From positions 1 to 64,000 of the forward strand of contig DJSW01000007.1 in the NCBI GenBank assembly GCA_002439085.1: a stretch of 64,000 nt of DNA, written 5' to 3'. Each line of letters starts with the position of its first letter. The stretch's first letter is position 1. The notes under the pieces are model-generated. The model saw nothing but the letters and a program-made list of their open reading frames with translations, was not told the DNA's origin and searched no databases. The position numbers and the translations under genes are program-made. Shown here piece by piece: positions 39,905 to 49,200 of this stretch. This DNA is from Alphaproteobacteria bacterium UBA6324. GTDB lineage: Bacteria > Pseudomonadota > Alphaproteobacteria > CAAGCB01 > CAG-977.

Positions 39905-41323
39905 GTGCTGAAAAAAACATTGCTTCTGTCCGCCGCCGTCTGCTTGGCGGCGCACGCCGCGTCGGCCGACATCGTCGTACCGCAAAACGCCGCCAAATCG
40001 TTAAGCGTCACCGTTTACAACAACGGGCTGGGGCTGGTCAAGGAAAGCCGTCCGGTCGCCCTGCCCGCGGGCGAAAGCACCGTTTCGTTCCAAGGCGTGT
40101 CCGCCGAAATCCAGCCGGAAACGGCGTTGTTCGAGGGCGACGGGTTCAGCGTGCGCGAACAGAATTTCAATTTCGACCTGTTGTCGCGGGAATCCTTGCT
40201 GCGCAAGTATTTGGGCAAGGACATCAAGGTCATCGAAACCCATTACGCCAGCGGGAAAAAGACGATCGAAAACGCCAAAGTCCTGTCCGTTGACGCGGGG
40301 CTTGTTTTGAAAATCGGCGACCGGATCGAAACGGATTACAACGGCCGGCTGATCTTTCCGGACATTCCGGCGGATCTGCACGAACAGCCGACGCTGAGCG
40401 TCAACGTCAACGCGAGCGCGGACGGCGAACGCGACGTGCGGCTGAGCTATCTGACAAACGGTTTGACATGGCGCGCGGATTACGTCGCCGAATTGAACGA
40501 CGCGGAGGACGCGCTGAACCTGAACGGGTGGGTGACGCTGACAAACACGTCGGGGATCGCCTATAAAAACGCGGACATCCAGTTCGTGGCCGGTTCGGTC
40601 AACCGCGTCGCCCCCGCCCCCGTCGCCCGCCCGATGATGAAATCGCGCGGTTTGATGATGGCGGCCGCCCCCGTGGCCGACAACGCGATGGCCGAAGAAC
40701 GCCTGATGGATTACCATCTATATACTTTGGGGCGCAAAACGGAAATCGCGTCGAACCAAACCAAGCAGTTGGCATTGCTGTCCGCGTCGAAAATCAAAGT
40801 GAAAAAGGAATACAAGTTCACGAACCTCGTCCCGTCGTACCACGGGCGCGGCGCGGCCGGCGAAATCGGTCGCCGAAACGCCGACGTCGTTTTGCGATTC
40901 GACAACAGCAAAGCGTCCAACCTCGGCCTGCCCCTGCCCGCCGGAACGATTCGCGTTTATAAGGCGAACAGCCGCCAAAACCTGTTTTTCGTCGGCGAAG
41001 ACCGCATTTCCCACACGCCTGAAAACGGTAAGATCAAGCTGAATCTGGGCAGTGCGTTTGATGTCAGCGCGGAAGGGCGCGAAACCGCCTACACCGCCCT
41101 GTCGGACAAAGCCTACGAAGCGGGATACAGCCTGACGTTCAAAAACGGATCGGACACCCCCGTCAAGGTCGCCTACCGTCAGGATTTCCCCTATGAATGG
41201 TCGATCACGGACAGTTCCGTCCCCTACACGGCGCCGACCGCGCGGCAAAGCGAATGGACGATCGCCATTCCGGCAAAGGGCAGCGCGACGCTGACCTTTA
41301 CGGTGCGCGTCAAACGTCCGTAA
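39905..41323 (+). CDS. DUF4139 domain exported protein
   Basis: Start GTG 39905 gives a signal peptide (LLLSAAVCLAAHAASAD). The protein of 472 residues matches DUF4139 (with the DUF4140-like N-terminus), with signature LSYLTNGLTWRADYVAELND and a conserved ending (YEWSITDSSVPYTAPTAR). The family occurs in secreted bacterial proteins of unknown function, probably beta-rich, and acts in the envelope. It shares an operon with the next gene. Confidence 0.82.
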   Translation: MLKKTLLLSAAVCLAAHAASADIVVPQNAAKSLSVTVYNNGLGLVKESRPVALPAGESTVSFQGVSAEIQPETALFEGDGFSVREQNFNFDLLSRESLLRKYLGKDIKVIETHYASGKKTIENAKVLSVDAGLVLKIGDRIETDYNGRLIFPDIPADLHEQPTLSVNVNASADGERDVRLSYLTNGLTWRADYVAELNDAEDALNLNGWVTLTNTSGIAYKNADIQFVAGSVNRVAPAPVARPMMKSRGLMMAAAPVADNAMAEERLMDYHLYTLGRKTEIASNQTKQLALLSASKIKVKKEYKFTNLVPSYHGRGAAGEIGRRNADVVLRFDNSKASNLGLPLPAGTIRVYKANSRQNLFFVGEDRISHTPENGKIKLNLGSAFDVSAEGRETAYTALSDKAYEAGYSLTFKNGSDTPVKVAYRQDFPYEWSITDSSVPYTAPTARQSEWTIAIPAKGSATLTFTVRVKRP

Positions 41324-41337
41324 TCGGGTTGACGGCC

Positions 41338-42633
41338 ATGCTGAAAACGGTATTTTTCGCCCTGCTGCTGGCTTTTCCGGCCGCGGCGCAGGAAGAGCGT
41401 CTGAATTGGCAGCCGCTGGAGGTCACAGCGGTTGAAGAGGACGAGGAACAGGCACCGTCCGTTGAATCGGACGGCCGGTTCAAAAGCCTGATGTCCGAAC
41501 TGCGGGAAAGCGTCGCAATGACGGCCGGCAAAAAAAAGCGCGAGGTCAAGGCCGTCAATCAGCAGACCGTTTATTCCGCCATTGTCGAAATGATCGAAAC
41601 GTCCTATCCCGGCGGTTTGTCCGCGATGTTGGAAGCCAACGAACGGCTGGAGGACGATATTTACCGCCTGATTAAAATGTTGCCGGATTACGCGTTCCAG
41701 TACGTCGGTCCGTTCATCAACGAAATGCCCTATGTTTCCGACCGGATTTTGAACATTCCCCAAATCAAAGCGACAAAAGGGAAATTCCCGACGCGCATCG
41801 CCCCGCAAATGCGGGAATACGCGAAAAAATACGGCAAGTATATGTCCACTTACCTGTACATCTACCTGATGCCGGAAGCATGGGACACCCCCGCCCCCGA
41901 ACAAACGACGATGCAGGGGACGATGACGACCGTCGATATCGGCGCGGACGTTGCGCCGGACGCGGCGGTGTTCCGCGTCTATAACCCGTCTTTGCTGAAA
42001 AAGAACCGGATGCTTTCCCCTGACAGCTATCAGACCGGCGCCGTGTTCAAACAACCGAAGCGGCCGCAAACGCCGGCGGATCGGGTGACGCGCGCGTCGC
42101 CGCTGACCGAAGGCGATGTCGAAGCGGCTCTGGCGTCGTTCGCGGACATCGAAAAAACGTTCGGAACGAACCGGTTTGACGAATTTCACACCGCGCTGCG
42201 CGATATGTCGTTAAGCGACAACAACATCCGCGGCGAAATGCTGAACCCCATGGCGTCGCTGGCGGACAAGATCAACCGTCTGCCGCAAAAAGAGCTGTTT
42301 GAAAAAACCGTCGCCAAATCCGGTTTCACGACGCAAAGCTGGGCCTACACCGTTGACAAAATCATCAAGGCGCGCCGAGTCGAAAAAATGAGCACGGCCG
42401 TCGCTTTGAATCTGGCGACGTGGCGGCGGCTGAAAAAACCGCCGAAGTCGTTCGACGTGCTGTCCCCTTACAACCGCCAAATCGCGTGGGAAAACATCCA
42501 ACTTTTCTTGGGGATGTACACGTCGTCGCGTGAAAACCTGCTTGCGATAAAAAATTATGGTGATAATATCCGAAAGGTTTTTATGACCAGAGATATGATG
42601 TTTATTGAAACGCCCGTTTACGGCATTTACTAA
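41338..42633 (+). CDS. Exported protein of unknown function, 431 residues
   Basis: The ATG at 41338 starts a signal peptide (MLKTVFFALLLAFPAAAQ). The acidic N-terminus (EEDEEQAPSVES) is followed by a helical part. No named domain is seen. It follows the DUF4139 gene by 14 bases and precedes gcrA by 11 bases, so the three are one operon. A role in the envelope is plausible, together with DUF4139. Confidence 0.65.
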   Translation: MLKTVFFALLLAFPAAAQEERLNWQPLEVTAVEEDEEQAPSVESDGRFKSLMSELRESVAMTAGKKKREVKAVNQQTVYSAIVEMIETSYPGGLSAMLEANERLEDDIYRLIKMLPDYAFQYVGPFINEMPYVSDRILNIPQIKATKGKFPTRIAPQMREYAKKYGKYMSTYLYIYLMPEAWDTPAPEQTTMQGTMTTVDIGADVAPDAAVFRVYNPSLLKKNRMLSPDSYQTGAVFKQPKRPQTPADRVTRASPLTEGDVEAALASFADIEKTFGTNRFDEFHTALRDMSLSDNNIRGEMLNPMASLADKINRLPQKELFEKTVAKSGFTTQSWAYTVDKIIKARRVEKMSTAVALNLATWRRLKKPPKSFDVLSPYNRQIAWENIQLFLGMYTSSRENLLAIKNYGDNIRKVFMTRDMMFIETPVYGIY

Positions 42634-42644
42634 GGGGGAACGAT

Positions 42645-43103
42645 ATGGGTTGGACTGACGAACAAATCGAGGAATTGAAACACCTTTGGGAAAAAGGGCT
42701 GACCACGGGTGAAATCGGAAAAGCTCTGGGCGTTTCCAAAAACGCCGTCGTCGGCAAAGCGCACCGTTTGGGATTGAACAGCCGCCCGTCCCCCATCCGC
42801 CGCGGCGATGACGAGGTCGCCGCCGCCACCGCGGTTGCGGAAAACGCCCCCGCGCCGGAACAGAAAACCGCCGCGCCCGCGGAATCCCCGAAACAGGCGA
42901 AAGCGGCCGTGAAAAAAGCGGCGGAAAAGGAAAAGAAAAAACTGTTCACCGTCAACGATTTGACGGCCGGCTCCTGCCGTTGGCCGATCGGCGACCCGAA
43001 AGACGAGGATTTCCATTTTTGCGGCAAGGAAGCCCTGCCCGACAAACCCTATTGCGCCGAACACGCGGCGATCGCCTACGTTTCCGCAAAAACGCTGCGC
43101 TGA
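42645..43103 (+). CDS. gcrA: Cell cycle regulator GcrA
   Basis: GcrA is an alphaproteobacterial sigma70 cofactor that activates promoters at methylated GANTC sites through the cell cycle. The 152-residue protein has the DNA-binding start MGWTDEQIEELKHLWEKG and LGVSKNAVVGKAHRLGL, a flexible linker rich in Ala and Lys, and the sigma-interacting end CRWPIGDPKDEDFHFCG, PYCAEHA. Its partner methyltransferase CcrM is not in the window. Confidence 0.97.
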   Translation: MGWTDEQIEELKHLWEKGLTTGEIGKALGVSKNAVVGKAHRLGLNSRPSPIRRGDDEVAAATAVAENAPAPEQKTAAPAESPKQAKAAVKKAAEKEKKKLFTVNDLTAGSCRWPIGDPKDEDFHFCGKEALPDKPYCAEHAAIAYVSAKTLR

Positions 43104-43122
43104 GCGAAAAGATCGAAACAAT

Positions 43123-43157
43123 GAAACGGCGGGAATTTGATTTTCCGCCGTTTTTCA
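43123..43157 (+). terminator. Terminator after gcrA
   Basis: The stem AAACGGCGG(gaa)/(tt)CCGCCGTTT is followed by T-rich sequence. Confidence 0.8.
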
Positions 43158-43162
43158 TATAT

Positions 43163-43200
43163 GAAAAACCCCGCGTCCGAAAACAGGAGCGGGGCTTTTA
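43163..43200 (-). terminator. Terminator for the minus-strand gene at 43216
   Basis: On the minus strand agccccgctc pairs with the later gcggggttttt. The stem is GCCCCGC/GCGGGGT and ends in five T. Confidence 0.75.
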
Positions 43201-43215
43201 AATCAAAATGCGGGA

Positions 43216-43557
43216 TCAGCCGACATCCGCCACCAACGGCAGTTTTGAAACGTGCCGGACGGCCGCCGTGTATTCGCGCACAATGCCTTTCATCGGATTT
43301 TCACCGGACGGATCCGTGAATTCGGCCACCAGAACCGACGAAACCTCTTTCAACAAAGGAATAACGTCGGGATGAATGTAATCCAGCACGATCATCTGAT
43401 CGGCGGTGCGGTAAAACAACGCGTGGTTTTCGCCGTTGAACAAAATTTGCGGGCGATCCGGACTGCCTTCGCGCGCCTTCAAACAAAACAGCAATTCACC
43501 GTCCGCATTGGCCAGAATATCGTAATAGGCTTCCGTTTCAACCGCTGTGTGCGTCAT
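43216..43557 (-). CDS. Small protein, paralogue of the one at 51188
   Basis: The 113-residue protein (MTHTAVETEAYYDILAN) shares pattern with the 121-residue protein at 51188: G-x-P-D-x-P-x-x-L-F, an A-x-x-R motif, QxIxLD, then a stretch around LK-x-V-x-x-V. It is beta-rich at the start and has no signal peptide. Both lie alone on the minus strand and end in a terminator. The paralogous pair suggests a lineage-specific family of unknown role. Confidence 0.6.
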   Translation of the reverse strand: MTHTAVETEAYYDILANADGELLFCLKAREGSPDRPQILFNGENHALFYRTADQMIVLDYIHPDVIPLLKEVSSVLVAEFTDPSGENPMKGIVREYTAAVRHVSKLPLVADVG

Positions 43558-43634
43558 TTTCGTTCTCCGTCGTTCCGGTTCTCTGTAACCGCGTTCATTT
43601 TAAACAATCCGTCACCCATATCAAGCAAAAACAT

Positions 43635-44591
43635 TTACTTGGCATACTTTGCCTGAACGGCGGCCGTCGTCGTTTTTTTCTTGGTGTTGTAATGACAGGT
43701 GTAGCTCAGCGGCGTTTTCGCGCCGTCGTTGCCGATCAGTTGCGCCCGATCGCCGATCAACAGGATGTCGTCTTTCAGCACATCGACTTCATAGCTGGTG
43801 AATTTGTAATCCTTGGCCGACACCGTCCATTCAAAACGGCCGGAGATTTCCTTTGCGACGGTGGTTTCGCACGCTTCCTGCGCCGTTTCTTCGTATTGGG
43901 CGTAGTAGGAATTCTTTTTCGTGTTCATTTTCTGGCAATCTTCTTCCGTCGCGCAAACCTTGGTCGAAGCCTGTTGCATCCGCATTTTGTCGGCTTCGCG
44001 CTGACGGCGCAATTCCTGCCGCTGTTTGGTCACGGCGATTTCGTGATCCAATCCGAATTGGACGGACGCCGCCTGCAGCGACAGCAAAAATCCCCCCAGA
44101 ACCAACGCGACCAGCGTCAGCTGGATCAGGTTCAATCCCTGTTCGGCGGCCTTGGCGCGAATGGAATACGCCCCCGCCCCCAAACCGGCGACGATCAGAA
44201 AAGCCAGCATTTTGGACAGGAATCCGCCCTGCGACGAAATGTCGGAAAACATCGACATGGCCAGCATGGCGAAAACGAACAGGAAGAAATAGGAAAAAGC
44301 GGGATATTTCGTCGCTTTCAGCACGTTTTTCTCGCCCGCCAGAAAAGCCAGACCGCCGACAGCGCCGAACAGAACGAAGCTCAGCAGCACTTTACCGAAC
44401 GCGCCGAAAACGGAAAACAGCGACAAAAACAGCAACAAAACGACCACCCCGCAACCGTAAACGATTCCGACGCGGACGGCGCCGTCCTTGTTTTGCGCCA
44501 GCAACGTTTTAAAATCACCCCGCAACAGCGGTTCGATGTCCTCGTCCGACAACAGGAGGATTTCCTTGATTTTTTCCTGCAAATTTTGCAT
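43635..44591 (-). CDS. Membrane protein with C-terminal soluble domain
   Basis: The 318-residue protein has an N-terminal cytoplasmic part and about five membrane segments between residues 40 and 185 (for example VYGCGVVVLLLFLSLFSVF, SYFFLFVFAMLAMSM). A helix rich in charged residues (TKQRQELRRQREADKMRM) and a soluble domain with several Cys follow. No family is recognised. It is separate from its neighbours. Start MQNLQEKIKEILL is the first ATG. Confidence 0.65.
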   Translation of the reverse strand: MQNLQEKIKEILLLSDEDIEPLLRGDFKTLLAQNKDGAVRVGIVYGCGVVVLLLFLSLFSVFGAFGKVLLSFVLFGAVGGLAFLAGEKNVLKATKYPAFSYFFLFVFAMLAMSMFSDISSQGGFLSKMLAFLIVAGLGAGAYSIRAKAAEQGLNLIQLTLVALVLGGFLLSLQAASVQFGLDHEIAVTKQRQELRRQREADKMRMQQASTKVCATEEDCQKMNTKKNSYYAQYEETAQEACETTVAKEISGRFEWTVSAKDYKFTSYEVDVLKDDILLIGDRAQLIGNDGAKTPLSYTCHYNTKKKTTTAAVQAKYAK

Positions 44592-44661
44592 TTCCGATCT
44601 CCGGCAGAAAGAATGTTTTACCTAAAGAAAGCATAAAACCAGATAAATTGCAAAACCAAAA

Positions 44662-45135
44662 TCACCCGCCTTTTAACAAACGGCGTTTTTCACGATCCCA
44701 ATCGCGTTTTTTGATGTCTTCGCGGCGATCGACCGTGTTTTTGCCGACACCCAGCCCGATTTTGATTTTGGCGATTCCGCGGGCGTTGAAATACAGTTCC
44801 AGCGGGATCAGCGTGTAGCCTTTGCGCGCCACCGCGCCCATCAGGCGTTTCAATTCCTTTTTGTGCAGCAACAGCTTGCGCGGACGGGCGGCGGTGTGTT
44901 TCATGTACCCGATCGAACCGTATTCCAGAATGGACGCGTTCAGCAGGTACAGCGCCCCGTCCTGCGGCGCGGCGTAGGATTCGTTGATGCTCGCCCGCCC
45001 CTGACGCAGAGATTTGACCTCCGCCCCCGTCAGGATCAATCCGGCCTCGACGGTTTCCTCGATGGCGTAATTGAAGTTCGCCTTGCGGTTTTTGGCGACC
45101 GTCCCCGTGCTGATCATCGTCGATTGTCTAGCCAT
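44662..45135 (-). CDS. smpB: SsrA-binding protein SmpB
   Basis: SmpB brings tmRNA to stalled ribosomes. The 157-residue protein starts MARQSTMISTGTVAKNRKANF and has AGLILTGAEVKSLRQGRASI, YGSIGYMKHTAARPRKLLLHKKEL and the C-terminal tail KKRDWDREKRRLLKGG. The tmRNA gene itself is not in the window. It overlaps nothing and lies 6 bases after dapA in the usual alphaproteobacterial order dapA-smpB. Confidence 0.97.
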   Translation of the reverse strand: MARQSTMISTGTVAKNRKANFNYAIEETVEAGLILTGAEVKSLRQGRASINESYAAPQDGALYLLNASILEYGSIGYMKHTAARPRKLLLHKKELKRLMGAVARKGYTLIPLELYFNARGIAKIKIGLGVGKNTVDRREDIKKRDWDREKRRLLKGG

Positions 45136-45141
45136 CGGCGA

Positions 45142-46020
45142 TTACTCCGCAATCCCTGTTTGACGCATGGCGGCCAAAACGGTTTCTTTCGATTTTTCGG
45201 AAATTTCGCACAGCGGCAAACGCACCGACCCGTCGCCGAATCTCATTTGCGCCGCCGCGAATTTGACGGGACAAGGATTGCTTTCGACAAACATGGCGTC
45301 GTGCAGCGGCAACAGCAAATCGCGCAGGCGTTCTACCTCCGCCCAATCCTTTTCCGCCCACGCGCGGTGCAATCCGGCGCAAAGCGCGGGCGCGACGTTC
45401 GATGTCACGGAAATGCACCCGTCCCCGCCATGCGCCAAAAAAGCGACGACGGACGCGTCTTCGCCCGACAGAATGGCGAAATCCTTTTTCGATACCGCCG
45501 AACGCAACCGCAACGGCCGCATCAAATCGGGAGTCGCGTCCTTGATGCCCGCGACGCGCGGCAATTCCGCCAGACGGCCGACCGTTTCGGGCGCAAGGTT
45601 CACCCCCGTGCGGCCGGGAACATTGTACAAAACGATCGGCAGGGTCGTCGCGTCGTGGACGGCCTTGAAATGCAGGTAAAGCCCCTCTTGACTCGGTTTA
45701 TTGTAATACGGCGTGACAACCAGAACGGCGTCCGCCCCCGCTTTTTCGGCTACGCGCGTGTTGGCGATCGTTTTTTGCGTGTCGTTTGTCCCCGTTCCGG
45801 CGATGACGGACACGCGTCCGGCCACGGTTTTCACGCACGTTTCGATCGTCTGTTCGTATTCCCGCGGCGTCATGACCGCGCTTTCCCCCGTCGTGCCGCA
45901 CACGACGACGCCGTTGACGCCGGAATCAATTTGAAATTCGATCAATCGGGCGAACGCGTCGAAATCGATTTCGCCATTTTCAAACGGCGTGATCAAAGCG
46001 GTGTAAAGTCCTTTGTACAT
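45142..46020 (-). CDS. dapA: 4-hydroxy-tetrahydrodipicolinate synthase
   Basis: DapA condenses pyruvate with aspartate semialdehyde in lysine and peptidoglycan precursor synthesis. The 292-residue protein has GTTGESAVMTPREYE, the catalytic tyrosine region VTPYYNKPSQEGLY, and the Schiff-base lysine in AGIKDATPD. The ATG at 46020 (MYKGLYTALITPF) is preferred over an upstream TTG. It is divergent to the transglycosylase gene and coupled with smpB. Confidence 0.97.
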   Translation of the reverse strand: MYKGLYTALITPFENGEIDFDAFARLIEFQIDSGVNGVVVCGTTGESAVMTPREYEQTIETCVKTVAGRVSVIAGTGTNDTQKTIANTRVAEKAGADAVLVVTPYYNKPSQEGLYLHFKAVHDATTLPIVLYNVPGRTGVNLAPETVGRLAELPRVAGIKDATPDLMRPLRLRSAVSKKDFAILSGEDASVVAFLAHGGDGCISVTSNVAPALCAGLHRAWAEKDWAEVERLRDLLLPLHDAMFVESNPCPVKFAAAQMRFGDGSVRLPLCEISEKSKETVLAAMRQTGIAE

Positions 46021-46071
46021 CAAGGCCTCCTGAAAAAATTAACCTGTCAAATTAACCGTATATTAAAGGAA

Positions 46072-48054
46072 ATGCCCCAACATTTAAAGAAGTATCACGC
46101 GTCAACCGAAGGAAAAAATTTGAAGCGCCGCCTGTTGCTGTCCGCTTGTTTTTACTTTTTTTCCGTAACAGCCTGCCTGCCGGCGGCTTTTCCGGCCAAT
46201 TCGGCGCACGTCCGCGCCATCAAATCGGCCGCCGTGCGCGATTACGACGCCGCCGCGAAAACGGCGAAAGAATCGGCCGACCCGAAGCTGATCAAGCTGA
46301 TCGAATGGTTCCGTTTGACGGACACGGCGCAAGTGCCGGACTTTGCGTCCGCACAAAGTTTCATGAAAAAAAATCCGGATTGGCCGCGCGTTTACCTGAT
46401 CCGCCGCAACGCCGAACTGGCTTTGCTGAAAAGCGGGAAAAAAGCGGCGTTGGAAAAATGGTTCAAAGTCCACCCGCCCGTTTCGCCGAAAGCGGTGCTG
46501 GCCTATGCGGACATATTGATGGAACGCAAGGAATGGGAAAAGGCCGTCCCGATGTTGCACGCCCTGTGGACAAAAGCCGACCTGAACGACGAAGAGGCCG
46601 ATTTGGTGCGTGAAAAGCTGTTTTTCCTATTGGACGAACACGACTATTCCGGCCGCGTGGAAAAATTGCTGAACGAACGCAAGGCGAGCGCGGCGAAACG
46701 CCTGATCCCCATGGCGGAACCGGCGTTCCAACCGTTGGCGCAGGCGCGCGCCGACCTGATTTCAAACGCCAAAAACGCGCAAAAGGATTTGAAAAAGCTA
46801 CCCGAAAGCCGCCGTCACGACGAAGGGCTGACCTACGACCTGCTGCGCTGGCTGCGGGTGAACCGGAAATTTTCCGCGGCCGCCAAGCTGTTGGAAAACA
46901 TCGCGCCGGAAAAACAGAAATCCGCGCGGTGGTGGACGGAAAAATCCGCCCTGATCCGCCAGTTTATCGGGGAAAAGGAATACCTGACCGCTTACAACAT
47001 CGCTAAAAACCACCACATGACCAAAGGGGCGGATTTCGCCGACGCCGAATGGACGGCCGGATGGATCGCCCTGCGCAATTTGAAAAAACGGCCGGAAGCG
47101 GTCGCGCATTTTCAAAATATGCTGCGCGCCGTCAGTTCGCCGTTGAGCGTCGCGCGCGCCGAATACTGGCTGGGTCGCGCGCTGGAAGAATCGGGCAAGC
47201 CGGAAAAGGCGCGGCCGTATTACGAAAAAGCCGCCGATAAAATCACGACGATTTACGGACAGCTGGCCGCGGAAAAAACCGGCCGCATCACGCCGATGCC
47301 GACGCAGTCGGTTCCGGATACGGCTTTGATCGAAAAATTCAAAAAATCGGAGCTTTTCGCCATTATGAAAATGCTGGAAAGCGCGGAACAGCACGATCTA
47401 GTCGCCTTGTTCGCCACGCGCCTGTTTTTGGACGCGCAAACGCCGCAGGCGGTCACGGCTCTGGCCTATGCGTTGGCCGACGGGTTGAAGCGCGACGATC
47501 TGGCCGTCACGATTGCCCGACGCGCCCGCCAAAGCGGAACGGATATCGTTTTTTTGGGATACCCCGTGCGCGATTTAAAGCATGACGAACGCACGGAATC
47601 CGCGATCATCCTGTCCATCATCCGGCAGGAAAGCAGCTTTGCGTCCCACGCCGTATCTCCCGCCGGCGCGCGCGGGCTGATGCAAATCATGCCGGCGACG
47701 GCCAAGCAGATGGCGCATAAAAAACGTAAAGCCTTTTCCGTGCAAAAGCTGAACGCCGACCCTGATTTCAACGTCGAATTGGGCAGCACATACTTTGCGG
47801 AATTGTTGAAACGGTTTGACGGGTCTTACATTCTGGCGGTCGCCGCGTACAACGCGGGGCCGACGAACGTCAAAAAATGGCTGAACACCATCGGCAACCC
47901 GTTAAAGGATGTCGATCCGGTCGATTGGATCGAACGCATCCCGTTCGGCGAAACACGCAACTATGTCCAGCGCGTATTGGAAAACCTGCACGTTTACAGA
48001 CGCCACCTGAATTATCCGGAATCGTCGCTGAACGTTTGGAAAAAGAACGATTAA
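46072..48054 (+). CDS. slt: Soluble lytic murein transglycosylase (Slt family)
   Basis: The enzyme cleaves glycan strands in the periplasm. The start at 46072 gives 660 residues with an N-terminal hydrophobic segment (LLLSACFYFFSVTACLPAAF). The long helical ring region (about 70-480) is TPR-like. The catalytic SLT domain near the C-terminus shows IIRQESSFASHAVSPAGARG (Glu in RQES), LMQIMPATAKQMA and VAAYNAGPTNVKKW. A much longer frame upstream is antisense to dapA. Ribosome site aaagga precedes the start. Confidence 0.93.
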   Translation: MPQHLKKYHASTEGKNLKRRLLLSACFYFFSVTACLPAAFPANSAHVRAIKSAAVRDYDAAAKTAKESADPKLIKLIEWFRLTDTAQVPDFASAQSFMKKNPDWPRVYLIRRNAELALLKSGKKAALEKWFKVHPPVSPKAVLAYADILMERKEWEKAVPMLHALWTKADLNDEEADLVREKLFFLLDEHDYSGRVEKLLNERKASAAKRLIPMAEPAFQPLAQARADLISNAKNAQKDLKKLPESRRHDEGLTYDLLRWLRVNRKFSAAAKLLENIAPEKQKSARWWTEKSALIRQFIGEKEYLTAYNIAKNHHMTKGADFADAEWTAGWIALRNLKKRPEAVAHFQNMLRAVSSPLSVARAEYWLGRALEESGKPEKARPYYEKAADKITTIYGQLAAEKTGRITPMPTQSVPDTALIEKFKKSELFAIMKMLESAEQHDLVALFATRLFLDAQTPQAVTALAYALADGLKRDDLAVTIARRARQSGTDIVFLGYPVRDLKHDERTESAIILSIIRQESSFASHAVSPAGARGLMQIMPATAKQMAHKKRKAFSVQKLNADPDFNVELGSTYFAELLKRFDGSYILAVAAYNAGPTNVKKWLNTIGNPLKDVDPVDWIERIPFGETRNYVQRVLENLHVYRRHLNYPESSLNVWKKND

Positions 48055-48542
48055 AGCCGGTTTTCCTTGTCCGCCGGTTTCAAATAATGTTTTGAAATCT
48101 TCCATTTTTTAACGGCGGCAGTGACAACGGGATCGTCCGGATTTGTGAACCGCCACCCTTTTTTCAACAACCGCATCACAGCCGCCCTGTTGCCTTTGAA
48201 CGCCAGATAAACGGCACAAACCAGCAACAACGCCCCCGCGGCCGAATCAACGGGATCGCCCTGTTGCAAGGCGTAATATTCCTCTACCGTCGTCGCGGCC
48301 AAAATGCGCTTCACCTGCAAATAAAACGAAACAAACTGGACGGTCGTCAACCCGAACATCAGCCACGCCCACCCCCACAGCCGTTTGAAAAACAGCGGCA
48401 GGCCGAAAAATCCGCCGACCAGCAGGATGCTCCAGCTGAAACCGGTGGCCATTTTCTTTTTCTCCCCGCCGTCGGGATCGACCATTTCCAATGTCGGCGC
48501 GTTGGAAACACCGAAAAAAATCAGCTTCAGAAAATCTTTCAT
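48051..48542 (-). CDS. DUF2628-like membrane protein
   Basis: The start at 48542 (MKDFLKLIFFGVSNAPTLE) gives 163 residues; a longer frame upstream has no support. Membrane segments are visible (SILLVGGFFGLPLFF, WLMFGLTTVQFVSFYL and AAGALLLVCAVYLAF), with FKRLWGWAWLM between, a typical DUF2628 layout. The C-terminal half is basic. The role is unknown. It is convergent with the transglycosylase. Confidence 0.65.
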   Translation of the reverse strand: MKDFLKLIFFGVSNAPTLEMVDPDGGEKKKMATGFSWSILLVGGFFGLPLFFKRLWGWAWLMFGLTTVQFVSFYLQVKRILAATTVEEYYALQQGDPVDSAAGALLLVCAVYLAFKGNRAAVMRLLKKGWRFTNPDDPVVTAAVKKWKISKHYLKPADKENRL

Positions 48543-48596
48543 CACATCCCCCTGTCGTTTTTTTCCGTTATATACCGGAAACCGGAGCGGCTCCAA

Positions 48597-49055
48597 TCAT
48601 CTTTTTTCACCGGCGTAAAAAGCGGCCAATCCGTCCAACATTTTGTTAATCGCCAGATAGACGGCTTTGTACGTCCGTTTCGCCCCTTTGTCCAACACGG
48701 GATAGCGTTCCAGAAAATCGGCAACGTTCCGTTCGTCGCGCAGGAAATGGCGCGCGTAAACCCCGTACGGTTCAATGTGTTTCAACGCCCGCAAATACCG
48801 GTCGGCGGCGTCGCACCGCAGCCCGTCAACGCCGTCCGCGCCGTTTCGTCCGCGGCCGCCCGCGACGCGCAATCCGGCGTAATCCGTCGTCACGCGGTGC
48901 GAAAACAGCGATTTGCGGTAATCGTTCATAAACGTCAACCCCGCTTTCAACCGGACATCCGACACGGGAAAACGCCCCAGTTGCCCCTTTTGATACATTT
49001 TCAGCAAAACGCACACTTCCGACGTTCCGGCGCGAACCTTTATTTCTTTTTCCAT
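48597..49055 (-). CDS. Phage-like protein, paralogue of the prophage gene at 12631
   Basis: The start at 49055 follows aaaggaggatg and gives 152 residues (MEKEIKVRAGTSEVCVLL). MYQKGQLGRFPVSDVRLKAGL and DRYLRALKHIEPYGVYARHFL match the prophage protein at 12631 (YDKGKLGRGV, DRYLAGARACGPLRFAVVEHF). It diverges from an XRE-type gene at 49201. The pair looks like a phage remnant or a small defence or addiction element. Function is unknown. Confidence 0.6.
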   Translation of the reverse strand: MEKEIKVRAGTSEVCVLLKMYQKGQLGRFPVSDVRLKAGLTFMNDYRKSLFSHRVTTDYAGLRVAGGRGRNGADGVDGLRCDAADRYLRALKHIEPYGVYARHFLRDERNVADFLERYPVLDKGAKRTYKAVYLAINKMLDGLAAFYAGEKR

Positions 49056-49200
49056 TTCATCCTCCTTTTTACGGTTTTGCACGGTTGACGCCCCTCTAAA
49101 TATCACAAAAAGTTTATATTGTAAATAACAAATAGTTAATTTTATTCCGTGATAAAGTATGCCACTATTCTCCGCGGGTTAATCGAAACAGGAGGGAAGC
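49056..49200. promoter_or_regulatory. Divergent, AT-rich promoter region of phage-like island
   Basis: The 145-base gap between the divergent genes is AT-rich. Near 49113-49140 tttatattgtaaataacaaa and tagttaat contain partial inverted repeats that may be operators. A plausible plus-strand -10 is tatgccact... near 49157. The layout resembles a repressor-regulated switch. Confidence 0.45.

Noticed and set aside
44863..46071. A 400-codon N-terminal extension of the lytic transglycosylase
   Set aside because: This part is antisense to smpB and dapA. The ATG at 46072 has a ribosome site and a signal-like segment directly after it.
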